Positions 1 to 9,661 of a DNA stretch of 58,317 bases are shown here, in pieces; the stretch's first letter is position 1; every line of letters begins with the position of its first letter. Source of the DNA: an uncultured Psychroserpens sp. (GTDB lineage: Bacteria; Bacteroidota; Bacteroidia; Flavobacteriales; Flavobacteriaceae); NCBI GenBank assembly GCA_947489585.1, contig CANLEE010000014.1, positions 1 through 58,317 of the forward strand. The letters run 5' to 3'. A program made the translations under genes and the position numbers. The notes under the pieces were generated by a model. It did not search any database. It had not been told where the DNA came from and worked only from the letters and a program-made list of their open reading frames with translations.

Positions 1-1
1 T

Positions 2-556
2 GATGGTTCTACTTCTGTAACTATTGAAGGTGTTAACTGTGCGGCCGATCAAACTTTAAATGTAACTGTTACTCCTGCTACTAACTTATATTATGCAGAT
101 ACAGATGGAGATGGATTTGGTGATCCAGACAACTCAATCCTTACGTGTAATCAACCAAGTGGCTTTGTAACCGATAATACAGATTGTGATGATACTAATG
201 ATCAAATCAATCCTAATGCTACGGACATTCCAGATAATGGAATAGATGAAGACTGTAACGGAATGGATGAAACAACTTTAGATACTGAAGAGTTAATAAG
301 TAGAGATATTACTATAAAACCAAATCCGTTTAGTACTACAATTACAATTAATTTACCATTAGGTTTAAATGGAAGTCATTTCGATATTAACATCTATGAT
401 TTAAATGGCCGAGTTGTTTTTAAGGAAAGAAAATCGAGCATTGATGGAGTAATAACTTTAAATAATCTTGATAGATTAGAAGAAGCACCTTATTTCATTA
501 AAATATCTAATAGAGAGAATGGAATTATAGTAACCAAAAAACTGATTAAATTTTAA
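2..556 (+). CDS. C-terminal end of a secreted T9SS protein with a MopE-like metal-binding motif (5' truncated)
   Basis: The reading frame is open from base 2, so the gene starts before the window and only its last 184 residues are visible. About residues 34-82 of the fragment hold an Asp/Asn-rich segment (YADTDGDGFGD, then DCDDTNDQINPNA and GIDEDCNG) typical of the calcium-binding, MopE-like 'putative metal-binding motif' of secreted Bacteroidota proteins. The last 75 or so residues match a T9SS type A sorting domain: a KPNPF motif, a IYDLNGRVV strand and a lysine-rich C-terminus (KKLIKF). The protein is inferred to be exported by T9SS and attached to or released from the cell surface. Its catalytic or binding domain lies outside the window. 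The ATG at 263 is internal and not the start. A strong hairpin terminator follows 20 bases after the stop. Confidence 0.85.
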   Translation, partial: DGSTSVTIEGVNCAADQTLNVTVTPATNLYYADTDGDGFGDPDNSILTCNQPSGFVTDNTDCDDTNDQINPNATDIPDNGIDEDCNGMDETTLDTEELISRDITIKPNPFSTTITINLPLGLNGSHFDINIYDLNGRVVFKERKSSIDGVITLNNLDRLEEAPYFIKISNRENGIIVTKKLIKF

Positions 557-576
557 AAATAAGTAACTATAAAATT

Positions 577-609
577 AAAAGGCTAAATCATTTAGATTTA
601 GCCTTTTTT
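577..609 (+). terminator. Rho-independent terminator after the T9SS gene
   Basis: A 9-bp stem GGCTAAATC/GATTTAGCC (581-589 with 595-603) has a 5-base loop, flanked by AAAA on the left and a T-run on the right. It lies 20 bases after the stop codon at 556. Confidence 0.85.
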
Positions 610-736
610 ATTTAATAAGCTTATAATCAACACGTAACGAATGGAGTACTATTCTATATTAAAGGCTATATTTCCTATTTATAATTATTTGATTATCAGC
701 ATCGTAAAAATATAAAGTGCATTTCATCGATTATAT

Positions 737-767
737 TTGCATTTCATAGAGTTTTAATGTAGGTTTG
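737..767 (+). promoter_or_regulatory. Bacteroidota-type promoter for the 2413-residue T9SS protein
   Basis: TTG at 737-739, 20 bases, then TAGGTTTG at 760-767 match the TTG/TAnnTTTG consensus. Transcription would start near 772, giving a leader of about 35 bases before the ATG at 809. A second -7-like box, TATATTTG at 732-739, overlaps the -33 element but has no well-placed TTG. Confidence 0.6.
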
Positions 768-808
768 TCCTATAATTTTATTAGTCCCAAACTAAAATTT
801 AACCGCTT

Positions 809-3800
809 ATGAAAACTTCTACACTTTCGCTAAGAAAGTATGCACTAATATGTTGCATGCTTATTTTTTCAAATTTCGTGTTTTCTCAAACTTCATATGT
901 TGAAGTTACTGTTTATTGGCCTTCATGGTCATCTGAAAATCGTGTTGAAATATATGATCCTAGTAATGCATTAATTAGCACTATTGACAATGGATATACA
1001 GGTGGAGTCAATAACTTATACTCTACTACTGTTTCTTTAGGTTGTCTTGCAGATGGAGCAAATTATTATTTTATAATGTATGATACGTATGGCGATGGAT
1101 GGAATGGTGCTGATAATATAACCATAACTTCAGGCGGAACCACAGTAATAAACCAAAGTGATGGAGATAATGCTGTTCCTGGTGGTGCAGCCCCTGTTAC
1201 ATTTACCGTTTCTGGTGGCTGTAGCGGAACTTGTAGTTCTACTGTAAATACTTTCCCATATAATGAAGGTTTTGAGTCAGGCTTAGGTGCTTGGACTCAA
1301 GATACTGGAGACAATAGTGATTGGACACGGCAAAATGGAGGAACACCATCTGGAAGTACAGGCCCTAATGGCGCAAATGGTGGTTCATGGTATCTTTTTA
1401 CTGAAGGAAGTAATCCAAACTTCAATTATGTTTTCAATTTAGATAGCCCTTGTTTTGATTTAACTTCTGCTACAACTGCTCAATTTTCGTTTTACTACCA
1501 TATGTATGGTGCAAACATGGGAACTTTAGATTTAGAAGTCAGTACAGATAATGGGCTAACATATTCAGCTCCAATCTGGACACAAGCTGGACAGCTCCAA
1601 ACTTCAAGCGCTCAAGCTTGGCAATTGGCAACGATTAACTTGAACAGTTATGTAGGTCAAACAATTATGCTACGATTTAATGGTACTACTGGCGCTAACT
1701 ATGCTAGTGATATGGCGATCGATGACATCTCATTGACAATTAGTACGGTTTCCGGACCAGAAATTAATATCCAAGGTAACGCTGTAACAATATCAGATGG
1801 AGACATAACACCGGCTGTTGCTGATGATACAGATTTTGGCACCGTAGATACTGCAGCTGGAACAAATGTAAATACATTTACAATTCAAAATACTGGTACT
1901 ACAGCACTTTCAGTTGGTGCCATCTCAATTACAGGAACTCATGCAGGGGACTTTACAGTTACTGCTGCACCAGCTGCTTCAGTTGCAGTTTCTGGTAATA
2001 CAACTTTTGATATTACATTTAATCCTAGTGCTGATGGACTTAGAACTGCTTCATTTAGTATTATAAATGGTGATAGCGATGAAAATCCATACAATTTCGA
2101 TATACAAGGTACAGGTTATACACCTGCTCCTGAAATTAATTTACAAGGGAATGCTGTAACGATTGCAGATGGAGATACAACTCCTGCAGTTGCTGATGAT
2201 ACAGATTTTGGTAGCGTACTCACTACAGCCGGAACTGTTGTAAATACCTTTACAATTCAAAATACAGGTGATGCATCACTTTCTGTTGGTACAATCTCAA
2301 TTACAGGAGCACATTCTGGAGATTTTACTGTAACTGCTTCCCCTGCGGCTTCGGTTGCTGGACCCGGAAGTACAACTTTTGATATTACATTTAATCCTAG
2401 TGCTGATGGGCTTAGAACTGCCTCAGTAAGCATTGTAAATGGTGATGGTGATGAAAATCCATACAATTTCGATATTCAAGGAACAGGTGATTCAGGATGT
2501 AGCAGCACAGTCAGCTCTTTTCCTTATACCGAAGGTTTTGAGTCAGGTTTAGGTACTTGGACTCAAGATACTGGAGATGATAACGACTGGACAAATCAAT
2601 CTGGTGGAACTCCTTCTGGATCTACTGGACCGTCTGGAGCTAACGAAGGATCTTGGTATATGTTCACCGAAGGTAGTGACCCTAACTTTAATGATACGTT
2701 TAATTTAATAAGTCCTTGTTTTGATTTAACTTCAGAAAGCTCAGCAGCATTCTCATTTTACTATCATATGTATGGAGCAAATATGGGAGATCTTTTCTTA
2801 GAGGTGAGTACAGATAGTGGTGCAACGTTCTCTACCATATTATGGTCACAATCTGGCCAGGTTCAAACAAGTAGTGGTCAAGCATGGAACTTAGCTAGTG
2901 TAAACCTAAGTACTTATTTAGGACAAACCATCATTCTACGATTCAGAGGAGAAACAACTAATGCTTACAGAAGTGATATGGCGATTGATAATATTTCATT
3001 AACCGCAAATCTTTCTCCAGAAATAAATATACAAGGTAACGCAACTACAATTGTTGATGGTGATACGACTCCTGATGTTACTGATGATACAGATTTTGGA
3101 AGTATTAATACTGTTAGTGGAACAAATATAAATACGTTTACAATTCAAAATATTGGAACAGCTTCATTATCTGTTGGTACACTTACAATAAGTGGAACAA
3201 ATGCATCAGACTTTACAGTAACAACATCACCAGCTGCTTCTGTTGCTTCTTCAGGCAATACCACATTTGATATTACATTTGACCCTAGTGGTGTTGGTCT
3301 AAGAACCGCCTCAGTTAGTATTGTTAATGGTGACGGTGATGAAAATCCGTACAATTTTGATATTCAAGGAACTGGTATTGCTGGACCTCCATCCTACACT
3401 GCTTATTATGAAGATTTTGACACAACAAATGGCGGCTGGACAAATACAACTACAACTAATGATTCTTGGATTTGGACAAATAGTTTTCCAACAACCGAAT
3501 TAGGTGAAGGAAGTTTCTGGAGGAATAACAATTTCAACACTTATAATAACAACACAGATATTATCATTCAAAGTCCAGTTATAGACCTTACAGGATTATA
3601 TAACTTAAACTTAAGCTTAGATGTAAAATGTAAAACCGAAGACAATTTTGATGGAATGATTATTCAATATTCAATATCATCAGGAGCATGGACAACACTT
3701 GGAGCGAGTGGATCAGGCACTTGGTGGTATAATGATAATACATCTGTATTTGGAAGTGATGCATGGAATGGAGATACACATACTCAAACCCCAACATTCA

Positions 3801-6800
3801 ATCCTCATAGTCAATTCCTTAATACAAGAATAGACCTTAATGATGCTACATTTTCTAATCAAAGTAACGTCAGATTTAGACTTCAGTTTAGATCTGATGG
3901 ATCTGGTACAGATGATGGTGTAGCTTTTGATAATTTCAAAATTGAAGCTGATCCTATTACTAGTCTAGCTGATGCGACAATTGCACCAGCAGATGTTACA
4001 AGCAATTTGAGATTATGGTTAAAAATGAATGAAGGTGTTTCTGCTACTGATGGAAATCCTTTAACCTCGTGGGAAGATCAAGCTTATGCAACCACTCTAG
4101 ATAAAGAAGATGCTAGTGCAGCCTCTTCAATAGCTCCAACCTACAGAGATAATGCTACAAGAAACATCAACTTCAACCCTGTAGCTGACTTTGATAACAG
4201 TAATGTAGAGTATATGAATGGTAAAGGAGGCTTCTATTCACAAGACTATTTCGTAGTATTCTATAGTGATGATGAAATAAATACAAATACTGGTACGTAT
4301 ACTCCAGGTAGGCAATTTGCTATTGGAGGTAGATATTCTGATGATCAATTTCACGAAGATCCAACGGGATTAGGTGTTGGTAGTGTCTCTTCAAGATATG
4401 CAAACGAAGTTTTAGCTCATACAATAAGTTCATTTTCCAATACTGGAGCCTCAGCTATTGACTCGTACGGTAGAGCATTTATTTCTACAACAGATAGTTA
4501 TCAAAATCACCCAACGATTGTGAATGTTAAATCTAATACAGGTGGAACAATGTCAGAAATTTATAAAAATGGTAAGCGTGTTGACAATGGAACTGGTATT
4601 TCTGGAGATGGAAGTACACTCACCTTTTCAGAATTTAGCAACCTAAACTATCTTATTGGAACGGGACGAAGTGGAATTGCAGGTAGAACAACTTCTCAAA
4701 TGAATGGCATGATTGCAGAAGTTATTTCATATACCTCTCCAAATTCAGCTTTAAACCAACAAAAAATACAAAGTTATTTAGCATTAAAATATGGTGTAAC
4801 CTTACAAAGTTCATCGACTGGTTATTCACATAGTAACCATAGACAAAATGACGTCGATTATATTGATTCTCAAGGTACTGTCATTTGGGATACAAGTGCA
4901 AATTCTGCTTATAATTATGACATTGCAGGTATTGGGCGAGACGATGCCTCTATCATGAATCAAAAACAATCCAAAAGTCAAAACTTAGAAGTTGATGGCA
5001 CTGGACCAATTAGTGGATTCCTTACCATAGGTCTAGATGACATCTATGATACCAATAATCAAAATATAGCAACCAACCCAACAACTTTTAATGATAGAGA
5101 GTTCTTAGTTTGGGGAAATAATGGTGCAGATATAAATTTAGCGTCATCTACAATTTCAGTAAATATGAGTGCTGGTATCTCACCTGCTCTAACTACAAAT
5201 GTATCTTTTACAGCCATGCAACGTGTATGGAAAGTAGTTGAAACTGGTGGTGACGTTGCTTCTGCAAAAGTAAGGTTACCTCAAAGTGCTATTAGAAACA
5301 TTACACCTCCTGGTAGTTATTACATGTTTATTTCTAGCACTGGAGTATTTGATCCTACTGCAGATTATAGAGTTATGACTGCTGATGGAAGCGGAAACTT
5401 AGAAACTGATTATGATTTTGATGGTACAAAATACATCACATTTGGATATGCACCTCAAGTCATTGTAGAACGTTCTGTTTATTTTGATGGTGCTGTAGAC
5501 TATGTAGACATGGAAGATGCGTTAGACCTTAATCCAACAGGATTTACAATTTCAGCATGGATAAAAAGAGACGCAGCAGATACTGGTGCTAAATCTATAG
5601 TTTCTAAAAGAGATGCTGCATATACACAAGGATATGATTTTAGAATCCTCACTAATAATATTCTAAATTTTTCTTGGAAAAATGGTGGTCCTGCGCAAAT
5701 TATAACGAGCTCAAGACCAATACCAGACGATGAGTGGCATCATGTTGCCGCTATATATGATGGTGCGATTATGAAATTATATATTGATGGTGTAGAAACA
5801 CGATCAGAGGCTAAGACACCTCCTGGTGATACTGATGAATCATTCTACATTGCTGCTGCTGGTAAAAATACACCAACACAACATTTTAGAGGAAATATTG
5901 ATGAAGTTAGAGTTTGGAACACAGACATTACCGTAGACCAACTAAGGTTCATAATGAATCAAGAAATAGAAGAAAACACGGCTTTTGTTGCTGGTAAAGT
6001 ATTACCAACAACAATTACTAAAAATGATGTAGGTACTATCCCTTGGACAGACTTGGCTGGATATTATCCAATGTCAACATATACCTATACCAATACAGAA
6101 GATGCGTCTGGCAACAATAATCAAGGAGCATTAAGAAATTTAGATACTGTAGATCGACAAACAGCTCCATTACCTTATGAATCACAAGGAAATGGTGATT
6201 GGACAACAGATGCCACTTGGCTAAATAATGCAGTACAAACCTTACCAAATGATTTATCTATTGTTGATGGAACTATATCTATTGACTGGAATATTGTTAG
6301 AATTAGTCATGATGTAACTATCGACACCGAAATAGTATTAGGTAGAGACCGAGAAGTTTTAGGTTTAATGTTAGATGCTGGAGAGCTAACTGTTGATGGA
6401 AACAATGCAGATTCTGCAGCAGGAAACGGTTTAACGGTATCGCACTACTTGAAAGTAGATGGGAAAATTGATTTGGAAGGACAATCTCAACTAGTACAAA
6501 CTACTGGTAGTGATTTAGACCCTACATCTTCTGGTTCCTTAGAAAAAGACCAACAAGGTACTGCAGATGTACACACTTATAATTACTGGTCATCTCCAGT
6601 TGGTGAAACCAATAATACAACAAATAATAATTCATATACAGTTACTGATGTCATGTATGATGGTGTAAACCCAATTAACTTTATAAACTCAGGTTATGAT
6701 GGTTCAGATGGTACAACCATTAGTATTGCTGATTACTGGATTTGGAAATTTGCCAATCAATTAGACGATGATTATTCTGCATGGCAACATGTACGTAGAA

Positions 6801-8050
6801 ATGGTACACTTTTAACTGGTGAAGGTTTCACCATGAAAGGTCCTGGGTCTGGAACAATTACAGATCAACAAAACTATGTGTTCTTAGGAAAACCTAATAA
6901 CGGAGATGTTAATCTTACGCTCAACGCTGGAAATGATTACCTCGTTGGTAACCCATACCCTTCGGCGATTGATGCCAACCAATTTATTACAGATAATGGA
7001 CCAAATATTACTGGTGCAGGTGCAGACCCTTTAATTAGCGGAACACTTTATTTCTGGGAACATTGGGGAGGCGGAAGTCATAACCTACAGGATTACCAAG
7101 GTGGTTATGCAACATACAACTACTCTGGAGGTGTTGGTGCACCATCTTTAGGTACTAACGATCCAGATGTAGGAACAGGTGGAACACCTACTAAACTTCC
7201 TGCGCGTTATATTCCAGTAAGTCAAGGATTCTTCGTTGTAGGAGAAAGCACTGGTACAATTAACTTTAATAATGGCCAACGTATCTATAGAAAAGAATCA
7301 TTAGGAACTTCAGTTTTTGTTAGAAATGACGGTAGCTCAGATGTTGCAAATAATCAAGACATTGATGACCGCATGAAATTTAGAATTGGCTTTAATTCAA
7401 TAAATACTATTCACAGACAATTATTGTTAACTATTGATGAAACAACGACGACTGGATACGATTGGGCTTTTGATGGTAGAATCTATGATAATCAAATGGA
7501 TGATTTATTCTGGATGATTGATGATGAAAAGTACACAATACAAGGTAGTAATGAAGCTGAACCAGAAAGTGTATACCCATTAGGTATTAAAACACGAGAT
7601 GATGGCTTAAATACAATTACCATCGATAGCTTAGAATATGTACCTGATAGCATTGAAATCTATATCCATGATATCGAAAATAACACCTATCATAACCTAA
7701 GAGAAGCAGATTTTGAATTCTTCCTTCCTGCAGGTGAATACTTAAATAGATTTGAATTAACCTTTAGTGATGGAAATGCAGACTCACTTGGTGTTGATGA
7801 TATTAAATTGAAAACATTAGATGTATTCTATAATAATGATACAGATAGTATTGCTTTATTAAATCCAAATTTAGTTGATGTGAAGTCTATTGAATTATAC
7901 AACATCATTGGACAAAGTATTACAACTATTGAAAACATTTCAGAAATGGACTATTCTGAATATGAAGTTAAGAACCTAAGCACTGGAACTTACATAATCA
8001 AGATAAACACTTTAAGCGGTTTGTTATCTAAGAAAGTTTTGGTGAAATAA
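809..8050 (+). CDS. Giant modular secreted protein with T9SS type A sorting domain
   Basis: This 2413-residue protein has a signal peptide (about 1-26, ending VFSQ). The modules, with approximate residues, are: MAM-like jellyroll (147-313), choice-of-anchor D/ASPM-Hydin-like Ig domain (318-436), a second anchor-D domain (441-560), a second MAM-like domain (570-735), a third anchor-D domain (738-857), a third jellyroll-like segment (865-1048), a LamG-like region (1060-1340), a clear LamG domain (1557-1711, with EWHHVAAIYDG), and a flavobacterial adhesin-like region containing YNYWSSPV. It ends in a T9SS type A domain (about 2342-2413, SKKVLVK). No catalytic motif was recognised. A cell-surface adhesin or matrix protein exported by T9SS is inferred. 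The anchor-D and MAM modules are near copies at the DNA level, so this part grew by internal duplication. It has its own promoter and terminator and appears monocistronic. Confidence 0.9.
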   Translation: MKTSTLSLRKYALICCMLIFSNFVFSQTSYVEVTVYWPSWSSENRVEIYDPSNALISTIDNGYTGGVNNLYSTTVSLGCLADGANYYFIMYDTYGDGWNGADNITITSGGTTVINQSDGDNAVPGGAAPVTFTVSGGCSGTCSSTVNTFPYNEGFESGLGAWTQDTGDNSDWTRQNGGTPSGSTGPNGANGGSWYLFTEGSNPNFNYVFNLDSPCFDLTSATTAQFSFYYHMYGANMGTLDLEVSTDNGLTYSAPIWTQAGQLQTSSAQAWQLATINLNSYVGQTIMLRFNGTTGANYASDMAIDDISLTISTVSGPEINIQGNAVTISDGDITPAVADDTDFGTVDTAAGTNVNTFTIQNTGTTALSVGAISITGTHAGDFTVTAAPAASVAVSGNTTFDITFNPSADGLRTASFSIINGDSDENPYNFDIQGTGYTPAPEINLQGNAVTIADGDTTPAVADDTDFGSVLTTAGTVVNTFTIQNTGDASLSVGTISITGAHSGDFTVTASPAASVAGPGSTTFDITFNPSADGLRTASVSIVNGDGDENPYNFDIQGTGDSGCSSTVSSFPYTEGFESGLGTWTQDTGDDNDWTNQSGGTPSGSTGPSGANEGSWYMFTEGSDPNFNDTFNLISPCFDLTSESSAAFSFYYHMYGANMGDLFLEVSTDSGATFSTILWSQSGQVQTSSGQAWNLASVNLSTYLGQTIILRFRGETTNAYRSDMAIDNISLTANLSPEINIQGNATTIVDGDTTPDVTDDTDFGSINTVSGTNINTFTIQNIGTASLSVGTLTISGTNASDFTVTTSPAASVASSGNTTFDITFDPSGVGLRTASVSIVNGDGDENPYNFDIQGTGIAGPPSYTAYYEDFDTTNGGWTNTTTTNDSWIWTNSFPTTELGEGSFWRNNNFNTYNNNTDIIIQSPVIDLTGLYNLNLSLDVKCKTEDNFDGMIIQYSISSGAWTTLGASGSGTWWYNDNTSVFGSDAWNGDTHTQTPTFNPHSQFLNTRIDLNDATFSNQSNVRFRLQFRSDGSGTDDGVAFDNFKIEADPITSLADATIAPADVTSNLRLWLKMNEGVSATDGNPLTSWEDQAYATTLDKEDASAASSIAPTYRDNATRNINFNPVADFDNSNVEYMNGKGGFYSQDYFVVFYSDDEINTNTGTYTPGRQFAIGGRYSDDQFHEDPTGLGVGSVSSRYANEVLAHTISSFSNTGASAIDSYGRAFISTTDSYQNHPTIVNVKSNTGGTMSEIYKNGKRVDNGTGISGDGSTLTFSEFSNLNYLIGTGRSGIAGRTTSQMNGMIAEVISYTSPNSALNQQKIQSYLALKYGVTLQSSSTGYSHSNHRQNDVDYIDSQGTVIWDTSANSAYNYDIAGIGRDDASIMNQKQSKSQNLEVDGTGPISGFLTIGLDDIYDTNNQNIATNPTTFNDREFLVWGNNGADINLASSTISVNMSAGISPALTTNVSFTAMQRVWKVVETGGDVASAKVRLPQSAIRNITPPGSYYMFISSTGVFDPTADYRVMTADGSGNLETDYDFDGTKYITFGYAPQVIVERSVYFDGAVDYVDMEDALDLNPTGFTISAWIKRDAADTGAKSIVSKRDAAYTQGYDFRILTNNILNFSWKNGGPAQIITSSRPIPDDEWHHVAAIYDGAIMKLYIDGVETRSEAKTPPGDTDESFYIAAAGKNTPTQHFRGNIDEVRVWNTDITVDQLRFIMNQEIEENTAFVAGKVLPTTITKNDVGTIPWTDLAGYYPMSTYTYTNTEDASGNNNQGALRNLDTVDRQTAPLPYESQGNGDWTTDATWLNNAVQTLPNDLSIVDGTISIDWNIVRISHDVTIDTEIVLGRDREVLGLMLDAGELTVDGNNADSAAGNGLTVSHYLKVDGKIDLEGQSQLVQTTGSDLDPTSSGSLEKDQQGTADVHTYNYWSSPVGETNNTTNNNSYTVTDVMYDGVNPINFINSGYDGSDGTTISIADYWIWKFANQLDDDYSAWQHVRRNGTLLTGEGFTMKGPGSGTITDQQNYVFLGKPNNGDVNLTLNAGNDYLVGNPYPSAIDANQFITDNGPNITGAGADPLISGTLYFWEHWGGGSHNLQDYQGGYATYNYSGGVGAPSLGTNDPDVGTGGTPTKLPARYIPVSQGFFVVGESTGTINFNNGQRIYRKESLGTSVFVRNDGSSDVANNQDIDDRMKFRIGFNSINTIHRQLLLTIDETTTTGYDWAFDGRIYDNQMDDLFWMIDDEKYTIQGSNEAEPESVYPLGIKTRDDGLNTITIDSLEYVPDSIEIYIHDIENNTYHNLREADFEFFLPAGEYLNRFELTFSDGNADSLGVDDIKLKTLDVFYNNDTDSIALLNPNLVDVKSIELYNIIGQSITTIENISEMDYSEYEVKNLSTGTYIIKINTLSGLLSKKVLVK

Positions 8051-8085
8051 ATAGACCCAAATCTACCGTGATCTTAACTTAAAAC

Positions 8086-8114
8086 AAGCCTCTTTCCTTT
8101 TTGGATTGAGGCTT
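8086..8114. terminator. Terminator between convergent T9SS gene and hisS
   Basis: AAGCCTC (8086-8092) pairs with GAGGCTT (8108-8114) and is followed on the plus strand by a run of T. It probably serves the plus-strand gene and possibly also hisS, whose stop is at 8132. Confidence 0.7.
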
Positions 8115-8131
8115 TTTTTATTGCTGAAATT

Positions 8132-9502
8132 TTATTGTAATGCTGAAATGAGCTGTTCTAAAGACACCTGTTGCTGCTCACCAGAACCCATATTCTTTAA
8201 GGTATAGGTATTTGAAGCGAGTTCAGATTCGCCTAATAATACCACAAAAGGAATATCACGTTTATTCGCGTAATTAAACTGCTTGATAGTTTTCTTTTTA
8301 TCTGGAAACAACTCAGCACTCACACCATGCGTTCGAAGTGCTTTGACCGCTTTCATACTTGCCATAGCTTCTGCTTCACCAAAATTGATGAATAGTACTT
8401 TTACAGTATTAGTAATCGTCACAGGAAATAGTCCTAAATCTTCTAGCACTAACGCAATACGATCGAGACCAAAACTAATCCCAACACCGCTCATATCCTT
8501 TAATCCAAAGATGCCTGTTAAATCATCATAACGGCCACCGCCGCCAATCGATCCCATTGTAACACCTTCTGGTGCAGCAACTTCAAAAATAGCACCTGTA
8601 TAGTAGTTCAAACCACGCGCAAGTGTCACATCCAATTGCAGTGTTGCCGTTTCTAAGCCTAGGGTTTCAATACCAGTATTAATGAATTCTAATTCTTCAA
8701 TGCCTTTTTTCCCTTCTTCTGAAGTTTCTAAAATCGATTTCAATTCGGAAACCTGAGTACCAAAATCACCTGATAAACTAAATAAGGGTTGCAACGTATC
8801 TATACCAGATTGTGGAATCCCTTTACTTAACATTTCTTCTTTGACCTTCGCCTCTCCTATTTTATCTAACTTATCTAGCGCTACAGTAAAATCGATGAGC
8901 TTATCTTGCGCACCAATCACTTCGGCGATTCCTGATAGAATTTTTCGATTATTGATTTTAATGGTCACACCATGTAATCCTAAAGCCGTAAAAACCGCAT
9001 CATACAATTGTACAAACTCCACTTCTTGCCATAAGGAATTACTTCCTACAACATCGGCATCACATTGAAAAAATTCTCTAAAACGGCCTTTTTGTGGTCG
9101 GTCTGCTCTCCAAACCGGTTGAATTTGATAGCGCTTAAATGGAAAGTCAATCTCATTTTGGTGTTGTACCACATATCTTGCAAACGGAACTGTTAAATCA
9201 TAACGCAAGGCTTTTTCAGAAATACTTGAAGTGATTTTATTTGAATCTTTAATTTGATATAATTCATCCTTAACTTTACTTAAATAATCACCACTATTTA
9301 AAATTTTAAAAATCAAGCGATCCCCTTCCTCTCCATATTTTCCCATCAAGGTATCCGAATTTTCAAAACTAGGCGTTTCAATCGGCTGAAATCCGAAAAT
9401 TTCAAACTGTGAACGTATGGTATTAAAAATATAATTCCGTTTTGCGACTTCCTGCGGATTAAAATCTCTGGTGCCTTTTGGTATGCTTGGTTTTTGTGCC
9501 AT
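8132..9502 (-). CDS. hisS: Histidyl-tRNA synthetase
   Basis: A class II aminoacyl-tRNA synthetase that charges tRNA-His in the cytoplasm; the 456 residues fit the family. Visible motifs are LRYDLTVPFAR (99-109), the motif 2 region ending RFREFFQCD (about 122-148), the histidine-specific RGLNYYTG (296-303), GGGGRYDDL (320-328) and motif 3 GISFGLDRI (341-349). The C-terminal anticodon-binding domain follows. About 20 extra residues between 71 and 95 come before the LRYDLT motif. The start MAQKPSIPKGTRDF is the usual N-terminus. It is transcribed alone, toward the T9SS gene. Confidence 0.97.
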   Translation of the reverse strand: MAQKPSIPKGTRDFNPQEVAKRNYIFNTIRSQFEIFGFQPIETPSFENSDTLMGKYGEEGDRLIFKILNSGDYLSKVKDELYQIKDSNKITSSISEKALRYDLTVPFARYVVQHQNEIDFPFKRYQIQPVWRADRPQKGRFREFFQCDADVVGSNSLWQEVEFVQLYDAVFTALGLHGVTIKINNRKILSGIAEVIGAQDKLIDFTVALDKLDKIGEAKVKEEMLSKGIPQSGIDTLQPLFSLSGDFGTQVSELKSILETSEEGKKGIEELEFINTGIETLGLETATLQLDVTLARGLNYYTGAIFEVAAPEGVTMGSIGGGGRYDDLTGIFGLKDMSGVGISFGLDRIALVLEDLGLFPVTITNTVKVLFINFGEAEAMASMKAVKALRTHGVSAELFPDKKKTIKQFNYANKRDIPFVVLLGESELASNTYTLKNMGSGEQQQVSLEQLISALQ

Positions 9503-9552
9503 GTTCTTTTTCCGAAGTACCGGAAATCGTTTTAATTATTCTAAATCAATCA

Positions 9553-9584
9553 CAAAAATATTATAAATTTTAGTCGCATTCCAA
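9553..9584 (-). promoter_or_regulatory. hisS promoter
   Basis: Read on the minus strand, TTG (9582-9584), 21 bases, then TATTTTTG (9553-9560). A second -7-like box, TAACTTTG, lies at 9582-9589. Confidence 0.5.
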
Positions 9585-9661
9585 AGTTATTTCATTTTTA
9601 TAGTAACTTTATAGGTGTTTTGTAGTCTTATTGTAAAACGTCACCAACTTTAGAGTCCACT

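Noticed and set aside
263..556. Separate 97-residue gene starting at the ATG at 263
   Set aside because: The same frame is open back to base 2 and encodes a known metal-binding motif, so the ATG is internal to a longer truncated gene.
1740..3375. CRISPR-like repetition
   Set aside because: The repeats are coding modules of about 360 bases in one reading frame, not short repeats with unique spacers.
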